Source: Ruminococcus sp. XPD3002
GTDB lineage: Bacteria; Bacillota; Clostridia; Oscillospirales; Ruminococcaceae
NCBI GenBank assembly: GCA_900119535.1
Contig: FPJT01000006.1
Coordinates: 148,430 to 212,429, forward strand
Length of the DNA stretch: 64,000 nucleotides
Direction of reading: 5' to 3'
A model generated the notes under the pieces. That model saw only the letters and a list, made by a program, of their open reading frames with translations, made no database searches and had not been told where the DNA came from. How positions within the stretch are numbered: position 1 is the first letter of the stretch; the number at the start of each line of letters is the position of its first letter. Both the position numbers and the translations under genes were made by a program. Shown piece by piece: positions 54,136 through 62,344 of the stretch.

Positions 54136-54867
54136 TCAGTTTTGGTCGTAAGCGTATGGATTATAGTTATAGAGTCCGTTGTTCAGGTCGTCAAGCATAT
54201 CCTCATACTCCTCCTGAGTAAGCTCACGGGATACGGTTTTCTCTATAGCAGGCGCTTCATCAGGGATAATTTCACGGACAGTCTCATTCTGTCGGTTTTC
54301 TCTTATCCTGTCGCACATCGAACCTATCACCTTGCCGATATTGAAATCAATGATATCACTCTGCCTTGCTGTGACCGCTTCGTCACCTTCGCCGTACTCT
54401 ATAACTCTGTCATCATCATTGATCTTAGTACGTATCAGCTCCATAAGACGCCCGAATTCAGGATCGGTTATCATATCGGAAAGCACATCTGCCGCCTGAT
54501 CGTCCTCCATAGCTGAAAGAGTTCTTACGGCATCCTCTGTAAGGTCGGTCTCACTGCATGCCGCTATCATTTTATTGTCAAGCGGTCTTACCTTAGTGCG
54601 GCCCAGAAGATAGTCCACAGATACGTCATAATAGTCCGCAAGTCTTAAAACTGCGTCCATATCAGGCTGGAATCGTCCGTTGAGCCAGTTTCCGAATGTC
54701 TGACGGGTTATATTAAGAGCCGCAGCAGTCTTTTCCTGACTGGTACTTCCTGACTTGAACAACTCTCTAAGTCTGTAAGCAAAAACCGAATTAAAACGTT
54801 CATCCGAAGCTATCTCTTTTTTCTTTCTGCCTCTTTTCATTCCGTTTGTGCCGCTCTGTAAGCTCAT
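54136..54867 (-). CDS. XRE-family helix-turn-helix regulator
   Basis: The 243-residue protein has a basic N-terminus (KRGRKKK) and an XRE DNA-binding domain (about 25-90: TSQEKTAAALNITRQTFGNWLNGRFQPDMDAV in two halves around the turn). An acidic C-terminal region (about 100-243) follows with no family I recognise. The C-terminal part ends Asn/Tyr-rich. It stands alone between the lysine operon terminator and the next lipoprotein gene. No operator could be assigned. The 237 bp between ddh and this gene hold only the terminator and AT-rich sequence. Confidence 0.88.
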   Translation of the reverse strand: MSLQSGTNGMKRGRKKKEIASDERFNSVFAYRLRELFKSGSTSQEKTAAALNITRQTFGNWLNGRFQPDMDAVLRLADYYDVSVDYLLGRTKVRPLDNKMIAACSETDLTEDAVRTLSAMEDDQAADVLSDMITDPEFGRLMELIRTKINDDDRVIEYGEGDEAVTARQSDIIDFNIGKVIGSMCDRIRENRQNETVREIIPDEAPAIEKTVSRELTQEEYEDMLDDLNNGLYNYNPYAYDQN

Positions 54868-54969
54868 AGCCGATTCTCCTTTCCGAAATCGTAATTAACT
54901 GCTTTTGAACATATTATAGCAAATTTATGTTTCAAAGTCAACAGGAATATCAAATTAATTTTGCACAGA

Positions 54970-55013
54970 TAATAAAACAAAAAGATCCGCCAACAGTTTC
55001 CCGTCAGCGGATC
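54970..55013 (-). terminator. Intrinsic terminator of the cohesin-half lipoprotein gene
   Basis: On the minus strand GATCCGC (55007-55013) pairs with GCGGATC (984-990 of the 54-kb block), followed by TTTTTGTTTTATT. Confidence 0.85.
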
Positions 55014-55027
55014 GTAGCAATACTTGT

Positions 55028-55960
55028 TTACTTTACAGCGCCTTCGCCACCGAATTCAGCGTCGCTTGCGATCTTTTCAAACTCACCTGATGGAGCACAG
55101 TCTACAACTTCAAGAGCATTTCCGTCATAGTAGAACCATACGCAGAATGCTGCAAGTCCCGGGTTATTGGCTATATTGATGTGATATGTTATCTCATCGC
55201 CCTGCTTAGCTGCAGTCTTGTCGCCGTAGAACACCAGTCCTGACTGATCTGAAACATCTGCTGCTTCGATAGAACCGTTATTAACTCTGATAACACCGTC
55301 AACAAGTGCATCAGGTTTCAGAGATACTGCCTTGATATTTGAAAGGTCTGTAGTTAAAGAGATTGGATAATCTCCGTCGGGAGCATCGTCCTTGACCTTG
55401 AATGTGACCTCGATGAAATCTCCGTTGAAGAAGAAGTCCTCGTCCTTTGAGATATCGAGCCACATTGCGTATCTTCCGTCTCTTTTTGCGGTATATGTAC
55501 TCTCAGGCTTTGTATCAGGTTTAGATGATGAACCGCCCGAAACTACCTGTGTTACCCTTACGACCTCTGTTGCAGGCTGTCCTGCTGCATCTGTAGCCTT
55601 TTCACCTTTTGCATTTGTAGCTTCTACGACCTGTGTTACAGGCTCGCCCTTTGCATCGGTAACTTCCTGAATTTTAGTAGTATCTTCCTTTGCGTCTGTA
55701 GCGCCCTCAGCAGGCTTTGTAGGATCTGCTGCTTCGACATCTACATCCGGATCAGCAGCTGCCTGTGCGAGAACATTCTCGTCAGCTGCACCGAACTCGA
55801 AAGGTACCTGAAGGATAGGAGCCTCGGTAGGACCTGTTGAAGTAATCTCTGATGAAGATGAGCTTGAAGTTTTTGTTCCTGCTGAACATCCTGCTATACT
55901 TGTCATAGCCACACAGAGAAGAGCTGTGGCTGCAATTATTCTTTTAGTTTTGTTTTTCAT
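55028..55960 (-). CDS. Lipoprotein with two swapped cohesin-like half domains
   Basis: The 310-residue protein has a lipoprotein signal (IAGC, Cys25) and a long Thr/Ala/Glu-rich spacer with repeats of the type VTDAKGEPVTQVV (about 90-155). The C-terminal 150 residues hold cohesin-like sequence in reversed order. First comes what is normally the second half (IEVTFKVKDDAPDGDYPISL, then RVNNGSIEA), then what is normally the first half (QGDEITYHINIANNPGLAAF, YYDGNALEVVDC). The start at 55960 follows AAAGGAAAT. The in-frame ORF to 56119 upstream is rejected. It may be a circularly permuted cohesin or two incomplete ones, and so may bind dockerins at the cell surface. Confidence 0.75.
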   Translation of the reverse strand: MKNKTKRIIAATALLCVAMTSIAGCSAGTKTSSSSSSEITSTGPTEAPILQVPFEFGAADENVLAQAAADPDVDVEAADPTKPAEGATDAKEDTTKIQEVTDAKGEPVTQVVEATNAKGEKATDAAGQPATEVVRVTQVVSGGSSSKPDTKPESTYTAKRDGRYAMWLDISKDEDFFFNGDFIEVTFKVKDDAPDGDYPISLTTDLSNIKAVSLKPDALVDGVIRVNNGSIEAADVSDQSGLVFYGDKTAAKQGDEITYHINIANNPGLAAFCVWFYYDGNALEVVDCAPSGEFEKIASDAEFGGEGAVK

Positions 55961-56196
55961 ATCTGATTTCCTTTCATTATCGTTGATCAGCGATATACGA
56001 CAGTGCCTTCCGCATATCACATATTTCTGCGGTGTATATGCTTCTTTTATTATACACTCATAGACCACTTTTGTCAAGCATACAAACAAAATGTCACCAT
56101 TTGTTATAAAAGAAGTCATTCTCCCGTCATAAGTTTTTCACAGAATCATCACATAGCTTCAATTAAAAAAATTTATGTGATATTAAACACATACTA

Positions 56197-56225
56197 TTGA
56201 TTTATTCAGCGATTTAGTGTATAAT
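56197..56225 (+). promoter_or_regulatory. Sigma-A promoter of the HD-domain gene
   Basis: TTGATT (56197-56202) and TATAAT (56220-56225) are spaced 17 bp apart, 49 bp before the start at 56274. Confidence 0.72.
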
Positions 56226-56273
56226 ATATCTGACGGGTTTCTTCCCGAATAAATAACGTAAAGGGGCTGTGAA

Positions 56274-56780
56274 ATGCTTAAAGCTATATGCTCCCGTAAA
56301 GAGCTGAGATCGACCAGCTATTACAGCTGCGTTGATGACATCATCGGCTGCAGAGAACTGGACAGGCTTAAGGATATAACTCACCATATTTCCACAACGC
56401 GCTTCCAGCACTGCGTGAACGTTTCTTATTACAGCTATATCATATGCAGAAAGTTAAGGCTCGACGCCCGTTCTGCCGCAAGAGCAGGACTTCTCCATGA
56501 CCTGTTCTACTATAACAGGAAGGAGTATAACTCCACAAGAGAGAAAAAGCAGCCTTCACACAGCAGCATGCACTCTCAGATCGCTCTCGAGAACGCTATG
56601 CTGATAACCGATATCAATCCCGTTGAAAAGGACATGATCGAAAAGCATATGTGGCCTGTAACTCGTCCAAAGCCGAAATACAAAGAGACATACATCATCA
56701 CTATAGTCGATAAATACTGCGCTGTTATGGAATTCTGTGTACCAAAACTTCAGAATGTAGTGAATTCCGTAAAGCGTTGA
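56274..56780 (+). CDS. HD-domain phosphohydrolase-like protein
   Basis: The 168-residue protein has the HD superfamily metal ligands in order: a histidine in TRFQHCVNVSYYSY, the HD pair in AGLLHDLFYYN, a histidine in HSQIALENA, and a late aspartate in TIVDKYC. It resembles uncharacterised small HD hydrolases of Bacillota. A nucleotide or phosphoester substrate is likely by family. It is 22 bp ahead of the metY gene and may share its promoter. Confidence 0.82.
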   Translation: MLKAICSRKELRSTSYYSCVDDIIGCRELDRLKDITHHISTTRFQHCVNVSYYSYIICRKLRLDARSAARAGLLHDLFYYNRKEYNSTREKKQPSHSSMHSQIALENAMLITDINPVEKDMIEKHMWPVTRPKPKYKETYIITIVDKYCAVMEFCVPKLQNVVNSVKR

Positions 56781-56802
56781 TATATACAGGAGGTAAAAAC
56801 CA

Positions 56803-58068
56803 ATGAATATTGAAACCAAATGCCTGCATGCAGGCTACACACCAAAGAACACCGAACCAAGAGTAGTGCCTATCGTTCAGAGTACAACTTATGTTTACGA
56901 CTCTACCGACGATATCGCTGCAGTTTTCGATGATCCTACCAAGAGCCTTATTTACTCAAGATTTGAAAACCCTACAGTTATGGCTGTTGAAGAGAAGATA
57001 GCTGCCCTCGAAGGCGGTATCGGCGCTATGTGTACTTCAAGCGGTCAGGCTGCTTCACTTCTCTCGCTCCTTAACATCTTACAGGCAGGCGACAGCTTTA
57101 TCTCTGCTGCTACTATCTACGGCGGTACTATCAACCTCTTCGCTTACACTATGAAGAAGCTCGGAATCGAGTGTATATTCGTTGACGCCGATGCTTCAGA
57201 GGATGAGATAAGAGCTGCTTTCAAGCCTAACACAAAGGCTGTATTCGGCGAAACTCTCGCAAACCCTGCACTTACTGTTTTCGATATTGAAAAGTTCGCT
57301 AAGATAGCTCACGAAAATAATGTTCCGCTTATCATAGACAACACCTTCCCTACCCCGATCCTCTGCCGTCCTTTCGAGTTCGGTGCTGATATCATCGTTC
57401 ACTCTACAACAAAGTACATGGACGGTCACGCAGTTCAGGGCGGCGGTGTTATCATCGATTCAGGCAACTTCGACTGGACTAACGGCAAGTTCCCTGAGTT
57501 CACAGAGCCTGATGAGAGCTACCACGGTACTATCTACACTAAGGCTTACGGCAAGGCTGCTTACATAGTAAAGGCAAGAATGCAGCTCATGCGTGACTTC
57601 GGCTGCTATCCTTCAGCTCAGTCCGCTTTCTACCTCAACCTCGGCCTTGAAACTCTCGCTGTACGTATGAAGCAGTACTGTGAAAACGCTATGACTGTTG
57701 CTCAGTTCCTTGAAAGCAATGACAAGGTTGAGTCAGTAAATTACCCCGGACTTCCAAGCAGCAAGTACCATGCACTGGCTGAGAAGTATCTCCCACAGGG
57801 TACAAGCGGCGTTATTTCATTTGTTATCAAGGGCGGAAGAAGTACAGCAGTTAAGTTCATGGATTCACTGAAGCTCGCTTCAAACGAAGTTCATGTTGCT
57901 GATATCCGTACATGCGTACTCCACCCTGCAAGCGCAACTCACCGTCAGCTCACTGATGAACAGCTCGTTGCAGCAGGAATCAACGGCGGTCTTATCCGTC
58001 TTTCAGTAGGTCTTGAGAACGTAAATGATATCCTCGATGACCTGAAGTCTGCTTTCGCAGCTATATAA
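56803..58068 (+). CDS. metY: O-acetylhomoserine sulfhydrylase
   Basis: This PLP enzyme makes homocysteine from O-acetylhomoserine and sulfide. The 421-residue length and the motifs STTYVYDSTDD, YSRFENPTVMAVEEKIAALE, MCTSSGQAASLLS and the PLP lysine in VHSTTKYMDGHAVQGGG place it in the Cys/Met metabolism family, OAH sulfhydrylase branch. The C-terminal ADIRTCVLHPASATHRQL is conserved. AGGAGG precedes the ATG. The flavodoxin gene follows 4 bp later. Cystathionine synthases are shorter. Confidence 0.95.
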   Translation: MNIETKCLHAGYTPKNTEPRVVPIVQSTTYVYDSTDDIAAVFDDPTKSLIYSRFENPTVMAVEEKIAALEGGIGAMCTSSGQAASLLSLLNILQAGDSFISAATIYGGTINLFAYTMKKLGIECIFVDADASEDEIRAAFKPNTKAVFGETLANPALTVFDIEKFAKIAHENNVPLIIDNTFPTPILCRPFEFGADIIVHSTTKYMDGHAVQGGGVIIDSGNFDWTNGKFPEFTEPDESYHGTIYTKAYGKAAYIVKARMQLMRDFGCYPSAQSAFYLNLGLETLAVRMKQYCENAMTVAQFLESNDKVESVNYPGLPSSKYHALAEKYLPQGTSGVISFVIKGGRSTAVKFMDSLKLASNEVHVADIRTCVLHPASATHRQLTDEQLVAAGINGGLIRLSVGLENVNDILDDLKSAFAAI

Positions 58069-58072
58069 CGCT

Positions 58073-58603
58073 ATGAATCTGCTTATTGTATACGCCTCGC
58101 AGACAGGCTTCACGAAAAAATACGCCGACTGGCTCGCAGAAAAAACAGGCGGCGAAACTATGGATATAAAGGACGCAGAAGCTAAGGACGACAAGTTCTT
58201 TGCAGACTATGATGCCATTGTTTTCGGCGGCTGGGCTAATGCAGGAAAGATAGTAAAGTCCGCATGGTTCACAAGCAGGATAGACGGCTGGAAAGGCAAG
58301 AAACTCGCTATTTACTGCGTTGGTGCAAGTCCGAATGACGGTCCGCACGTTGACGATATGCTCAACAAAGTCCTGACCGCAGATCAGCAGAAGTACGCTA
58401 AAGTGTTTTACTGTCAGGGCGGACTGGACTACGATAAGATGTCCTTTGGCTCACGCCTTGCTATGAAAGCATTTGCGGCAATTCTCAAAAAGAAAAAGAC
58501 CGATGATCCCGCAGAAAAGCTTATGGCGGAAATGGTAGGAAAAAGCTACGATATCTCCGATCCTAAGTATCTCGATCCTATCATTTCATACCTTGAAGCA
58601 TAG
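58073..58603 (+). CDS. Flavodoxin-domain protein
   Basis: The 176-residue protein has a flavodoxin fold with the FMN phosphate loop LLIVYASQTGFTKKYADWL at the N-terminus. IVFGGWANAGKI and AIYCVGASPNDGP lie near the isoalloxazine loops. The pattern resembles protoporphyrinogen-oxidase-like or HemG-like flavodoxin domains, but no membrane segment is seen. It is coupled to metY by a 4 bp gap. An electron-transfer role is inferred. Confidence 0.82.
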   Translation: MNLLIVYASQTGFTKKYADWLAEKTGGETMDIKDAEAKDDKFFADYDAIVFGGWANAGKIVKSAWFTSRIDGWKGKKLAIYCVGASPNDGPHVDDMLNKVLTADQQKYAKVFYCQGGLDYDKMSFGSRLAMKAFAAILKKKKTDDPAEKLMAEMVGKSYDISDPKYLDPIISYLEA

Positions 58604-58625
58604 GATAAAATTGGTAAATCATATT

Positions 58626-58659
58626 CACAGCCTTCCTTATAAGAGGGCTGTGTTTTTTT
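58626..58659 (+). terminator. Intrinsic terminator after the flavodoxin gene
   Basis: CACAGCCTT pairs with AAGAGGGCTGTG, with an inner mismatch, followed by TTTTTTT. Confidence 0.87.
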
Positions 58660-58671
58660 ACGCCGGATGAC

Positions 58672-58697
58672 AAAAACAGCCGCATCAAGCGGCTGTT
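58672..58697 (-). terminator. Intrinsic terminator after the LRR-dockerin gene
   Basis: On the minus strand ACAGCCGC (58689-58696) pairs with GCGGCTGT (58676-58683), followed by TTTTG. Confidence 0.8.
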
Positions 58698-58708
58698 CTG
58701 TAATTTAT

Positions 58709-59830
58709 TTATGATGTAAGACCTTTTCTCATCAATACGAGATCGTATACATCAAGCTTGCCGTCCTCAGTGAAGTCTCCTGCCTTCCAGTTCTTAAGCT
58801 CTGCAGAAGGATCTGTAAGGAGCCACTTGCTGAGAAGTACAAGGTCGGAAGTATTGAAGTCGCCGTCGGAATTAACGTCGCCCTTTACATCCTCAACAGG
58901 AGGAACAAAACTCTCATCAAATGTATATGTGGCATTTTTAAGGAACTCATCCTCATCGTTCTTGTCGACCTTGTCCCAATCAGCCTTGCTTCCGTATACA
59001 GTTATAGCTGCACGGCTTGAGATATCTGAGAATGCGTATCCGTCAATAGAAGTAAGCTGTCCCGAGAGTTTGAGATCACTGAGCTTATCGCAGTATGCAA
59101 AAGCCATACTGCCGATCTCTGTACAGTATCTTAAATCTGCCGACTTAAGATTAGAACAGCTGAAGAAAGTACTGTCAGCGATCTTCTTTACACCTGAAGG
59201 TAATACAACAGAAGTAATATTTTCATTTTTTGAGAATGCACCGCCTGAAACGTACTTTACATCAGAAGGTATAACAACATCACCCTTTGCGCCGTAACCG
59301 TCGATAAGGTTTCCGCTGATTATTACGAGGTCGCTTTTCTGACGCTGTGCCTCGAGCCATGGAGTCTCTTCAAATACGCCTGAACCCATTTCTATCAGCT
59401 TATCCGGCAGATTCACCTCAGAAAGTGATGTACAGGTCTCGAATGCTTGAAAATCTATGTATTCAACGCTATCAGGAATCGTAACCGATTTAAGATCCGT
59501 ACTTATAGCAAACGCATACATACCGATAGTCTTTACTGAATCAGGTATCGTTACACTTGTAAGCGAACTGCCGTTGAAAGCATAAGCTCCGATAGCTGTG
59601 ACCGGAAGCCCATCTATTGAAGAAGGAATCTCTATTGATGTTGCGGTATAATCGCTTCCTGTTATCTCAACGTGGTCGTCGTACTTTTCATAAGTAAGAC
59701 TGCCCGAGGTCTCAGCATATGCATTGAGCGAAGCTGACGGGATCACATTTCCTGATACGGAAAGCGGTACTGCTGAAACAAGTGCAGCAGCTGCAATAAG
59801 CGATGCAGCCTTTAATAATTTTGTTTTCAT
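58709..59830 (-). CDS. Secreted BspA-type leucine-rich-repeat protein with dockerin
   Basis: The 373-residue protein has a signal peptide (about 1-40, ending ASLNAYA) and BspA-type leucine-rich repeats (about 55-290, such as LTSVTIPDSVKTIGMYAF and LKSVTIPDSVEYIDFQAF). A C-terminal type I dockerin (about 308-373) has two calcium loops, GDVNSDGDFNTSDLVLLSKW and GDFTEDGKLDVYDLVLMRK. It should attach to a scaffoldin and may bind host or plant surface ligands. The LRR role is not known. It is monocistronic with its own terminator. Confidence 0.9.
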   Translation of the reverse strand: MKTKLLKAASLIAAAALVSAVPLSVSGNVIPSASLNAYAETSGSLTYEKYDDHVEITGSDYTATSIEIPSSIDGLPVTAIGAYAFNGSSLTSVTIPDSVKTIGMYAFAISTDLKSVTIPDSVEYIDFQAFETCTSLSEVNLPDKLIEMGSGVFEETPWLEAQRQKSDLVIISGNLIDGYGAKGDVVIPSDVKYVSGGAFSKNENITSVVLPSGVKKIADSTFFSCSNLKSADLRYCTEIGSMAFAYCDKLSDLKLSGQLTSIDGYAFSDISSRAAITVYGSKADWDKVDKNDEDEFLKNATYTFDESFVPPVEDVKGDVNSDGDFNTSDLVLLSKWLLTDPSAELKNWKAGDFTEDGKLDVYDLVLMRKGLTS

Positions 59831-60064
59831 AACTAACCCCTCCTGTTATTATGATAGTTTTTTCGTCCGAATTTCATCGGACATTTCAGCAATTGAAGAT
59901 GAAGCGCAAATTCACGTTTCATAGTTTTATTATACCACATATTGCATTTACAGTCAACAAAAATATAAATAATATCTAAAATAGAACCGCTGTGTTAAAT
60001 ATTCTTCACGCAAGTGAAAAATATTTATCCGGAAATAGTCATTGATCGTTTAACATCTAAAGAT

Positions 60065-60100
60065 AAAGCCTTATCCCCGTTAAAAGGGATAAGGCTTTTA
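60065..60100. terminator. Bidirectional-looking hairpin downstream of the fused anti-sigma/dockerin gene
   Basis: AAAGCCTTATCCC pairs with GGGATAAGGCTTT around a short loop, with TTTAT-type runs on both sides. The 297-bp gap from 59831 to 60127 otherwise holds AT-rich sequence with no gene seen. Confidence 0.75.
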
Positions 60101-60127
60101 TATGTGAATTTACGGTTATGTAAACTG

Positions 60128-61768
60128 TCAGTCAATGCTTCTGTAAGCATCGCGCTTCTGTATCTCCAGTGCATCCATAGGAGTTACGCCGTCTCCTGTG
60201 TTGTAGACATCTGCATTGAAAATACCTGTGTTTGAGAGCTGATACTTGCCTGAGTTGGCATTGTTCTGGAGGATAAGCAGTGCATCGGCAAGACCTGTTT
60301 CGCCGTCGCAGTTAGAGTCACCTGAGCGCTCGATATCGAGATTCGCAAGAATAGCTGTATTCTGTTCATAATTCTCGCTTTCAAGGAGCTGCTCAATAGT
60401 ATCATTATCAATATCTTTATTGCTGTTCATTAAGATATAAGCAAGAGAAACAGAGTAATCGTACATATCTCCGCAGATGCCGTTATTGTTCATATCGAAT
60501 TCAGAAGTGATCCTATTCCATTCGTCTGGAGTAAGTATCGTATTATCACTTCCGGGATATTCAGTTTGTTCGAGGAACGGGAAGAAGGAAAAATAACCGT
60601 TATAGTCGTGATCATCAAGTATACCGTCACTGTTTATATCCGGTTCGGACGCTTTACCATTTTCAACTGCATTACAGTAGTAATTGAATGCAGCCACAAA
60701 CTCTTTGTCATTGAATAACCATGGATTATATTCCTGCTCACCTATACTGAACCATTTGCTGTACGCATTGAGCTTCTCAACAAATTCCTCGCTGTAAGGA
60801 GCGCCGCTTATGATACCCTCGTAATAAGAAGCGTCCGTATATTCAGGAAGTAAAGCATTATCACTGAGGCAGCCGTTCAGCAGAACGTTCATATCGATAA
60901 ATACACTGGTTGTTATGATTTGTGAATCCTTGTGCCCCTTATCGCCGAACGGACAATAGCTGTAATTCTTCCATCCGTACCTGAAGAAGAATTCTCTGCA
61001 CTTATTGAACTGTTCCTCAGTAAGACCGAGATTTTCATCAAACGGGATATCCTCTCTGTCTGTGATCTTAAGTCCGTAAAAATCTAAATTGTAGAACTTG
61101 TAGTATCTGGCATACTGATCGAAGATGTGGTAGATATAGGCATCTGCTATAGTGAAAGAGCCGTCGCCGTCGAGGTCGAGATCGATGTTTTCGTCAGCTG
61201 TTATGTCTTCAAGTAATGAAGCACTATTCGGAGCGCTGTTTATATATGTCAGCAGATAATGGGCAAAATGTGAAGCGATAGGTTCGATAGTAAGATGTTT
61301 GGGGATATTATCAACATCAAAGACCTGCGGAGCGATATTGTCCATATAGTATGAAGGATCAAGGTACTCTTTCTTCATATCATTTGTTCTTACGAAATAA
61401 TCCATGAACAGATCCGAAACATCGTACCCTTCAACAGGCGGAGTATATACTGCTGAAAGATCCTTTTTAAACTTAATCGCACCACTATGGCACTGACTGT
61501 TCATGATTATATCTTCGTAGTTATAGTAAGTGAAAAGTGCATAGCAGTCAACAATATCGAAAACGCCGTCATCGTTTATATCCTTGTCGAATGTAGGTGC
61601 ATCAAATGCGTTGAGTGCTTCGATATGGAATTCGTAAGTATTGGAGTATTCTTCGTTATAGCCGAATGTCTTCATTCCGTGGAAGTATTCTTCGGAAACG
61701 GCATGTGCATCGGGTACTGAAACTGCACCTATCGAAATAGCTGCAAGAAAAGCGGTCAGTTTTTTCAT
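60128..61768 (-). CDS. Possible separate secreted dockerin protein from an internal start
   Basis: Inside the anti-sigma ORF and in the same frame, an ATG at 61768 is preceded by AAAGGAG with 7 bp spacing and begins a typical signal peptide (about 1-28, ending PDAHA). The 546-residue product has single EF-hand loops near residues 58-70 (DINDDGVFDIVDCY), 196 (DLDGDGSFTIADAY), 376 (DINSDGILDDHDY) and 423 (DMNNNGICGDMYDY). A full dockerin spans about 482-540 (GDSNCDGETGLADALLILQ, then NTGDGVTPMDALEIQ). I infer that this was once, or still is, an independent gene downstream of the anti-sigma. Confidence 0.6.
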   Translation of the reverse strand: MKKLTAFLAAISIGAVSVPDAHAVSEEYFHGMKTFGYNEEYSNTYEFHIEALNAFDAPTFDKDINDDGVFDIVDCYALFTYYNYEDIIMNSQCHSGAIKFKKDLSAVYTPPVEGYDVSDLFMDYFVRTNDMKKEYLDPSYYMDNIAPQVFDVDNIPKHLTIEPIASHFAHYLLTYINSAPNSASLLEDITADENIDLDLDGDGSFTIADAYIYHIFDQYARYYKFYNLDFYGLKITDREDIPFDENLGLTEEQFNKCREFFFRYGWKNYSYCPFGDKGHKDSQIITTSVFIDMNVLLNGCLSDNALLPEYTDASYYEGIISGAPYSEEFVEKLNAYSKWFSIGEQEYNPWLFNDKEFVAAFNYYCNAVENGKASEPDINSDGILDDHDYNGYFSFFPFLEQTEYPGSDNTILTPDEWNRITSEFDMNNNGICGDMYDYSVSLAYILMNSNKDIDNDTIEQLLESENYEQNTAILANLDIERSGDSNCDGETGLADALLILQNNANSGKYQLSNTGIFNADVYNTGDGVTPMDALEIQKRDAYRSID

Positions 61769-62344
61769 AATAAAACTCCTTTCGTATTCATCGGAAGATA
61801 ATGAAACGTTGGTTGTCGTAACAGTTGCGGTTTCATTTGGATAGTTTTCGGAAGGTATCTGTGTAACAGCAGGTTCTTCGGCGTATGCAGGTGTATCAGC
61901 AGTGATATCGTTTTTGTACTGAGCCGATACTGTTCCTGCGGTGACTGTCGGAGCTTTTTTCGCCTGCGTTACTGCACCTGCTGAAACAACAGCAGTCGTT
62001 ATACTTTCATCCTTTTTGTTTTTACTTCTTTCTGTGCGTGACGCAGTAGTTGCTGCCGAAGCAGTATCTGTTGAAGTCATGATCGTATCAGCTTCAGTCG
62101 GAACAGGCAGAGTAGGATCTGTAACCGTATATTTTTCTCCGCTTATATCGTTTTTTGAACTGTTGCTGATATTATATCCTATACCCACTGCGAAAACACA
62201 GCATGCAGCTGCTGCAATTGCTTTACCATAGAATGGTATCACACGTCTTTTGGGTTCTTCAATGCTCCTGAAGAATTCTTCTTTTCGTTTTGCTTTTGGT
62301 TCTGTAAAACTTTCAGCGATAGCTTTTCTGAAGTTGCGGTCCAT
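60128..62344 (-). CDS. Membrane anti-sigma factor fused in frame to a multi-EF-hand dockerin protein
   Basis: This 738-residue ORF follows the second ECF sigma gene and overlaps its end by 32 bp. Residues 1-37 are a charged cytoplasmic region and about 38-57 form a transmembrane helix (AIAAAACCVFAVGIGY). Residues 60-190 are a Thr/Ala/Ser-rich spacer. At residue 193 a second signal-like segment begins (MKKLTAFLAAISIGAVSV), followed by a region with several dockerin-like calcium loops and a complete C-terminal dockerin. The start at 62344 follows GGAGG with 7 bp spacing. There is no stop codon between the two parts, so the product could be a surface sensor carrying a dockerin, or two products made from two starts. 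The anti-sigma role is inferred from topology and context. Confidence 0.75.
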   Translation of the reverse strand: MDRNFRKAIAESFTEPKAKRKEEFFRSIEEPKRRVIPFYGKAIAAAACCVFAVGIGYNISNSSKNDISGEKYTVTDPTLPVPTEADTIMTSTDTASAATTASRTERSKNKKDESITTAVVSAGAVTQAKKAPTVTAGTVSAQYKNDITADTPAYAEEPAVTQIPSENYPNETATVTTTNVSLSSDEYERSFIMKKLTAFLAAISIGAVSVPDAHAVSEEYFHGMKTFGYNEEYSNTYEFHIEALNAFDAPTFDKDINDDGVFDIVDCYALFTYYNYEDIIMNSQCHSGAIKFKKDLSAVYTPPVEGYDVSDLFMDYFVRTNDMKKEYLDPSYYMDNIAPQVFDVDNIPKHLTIEPIASHFAHYLLTYINSAPNSASLLEDITADENIDLDLDGDGSFTIADAYIYHIFDQYARYYKFYNLDFYGLKITDREDIPFDENLGLTEEQFNKCREFFFRYGWKNYSYCPFGDKGHKDSQIITTSVFIDMNVLLNGCLSDNALLPEYTDASYYEGIISGAPYSEEFVEKLNAYSKWFSIGEQEYNPWLFNDKEFVAAFNYYCNAVENGKASEPDINSDGILDDHDYNGYFSFFPFLEQTEYPGSDNTILTPDEWNRITSEFDMNNNGICGDMYDYSVSLAYILMNSNKDIDNDTIEQLLESENYEQNTAILANLDIERSGDSNCDGETGLADALLILQNNANSGKYQLSNTGIFNADVYNTGDGVTPMDALEIQKRDAYRSID

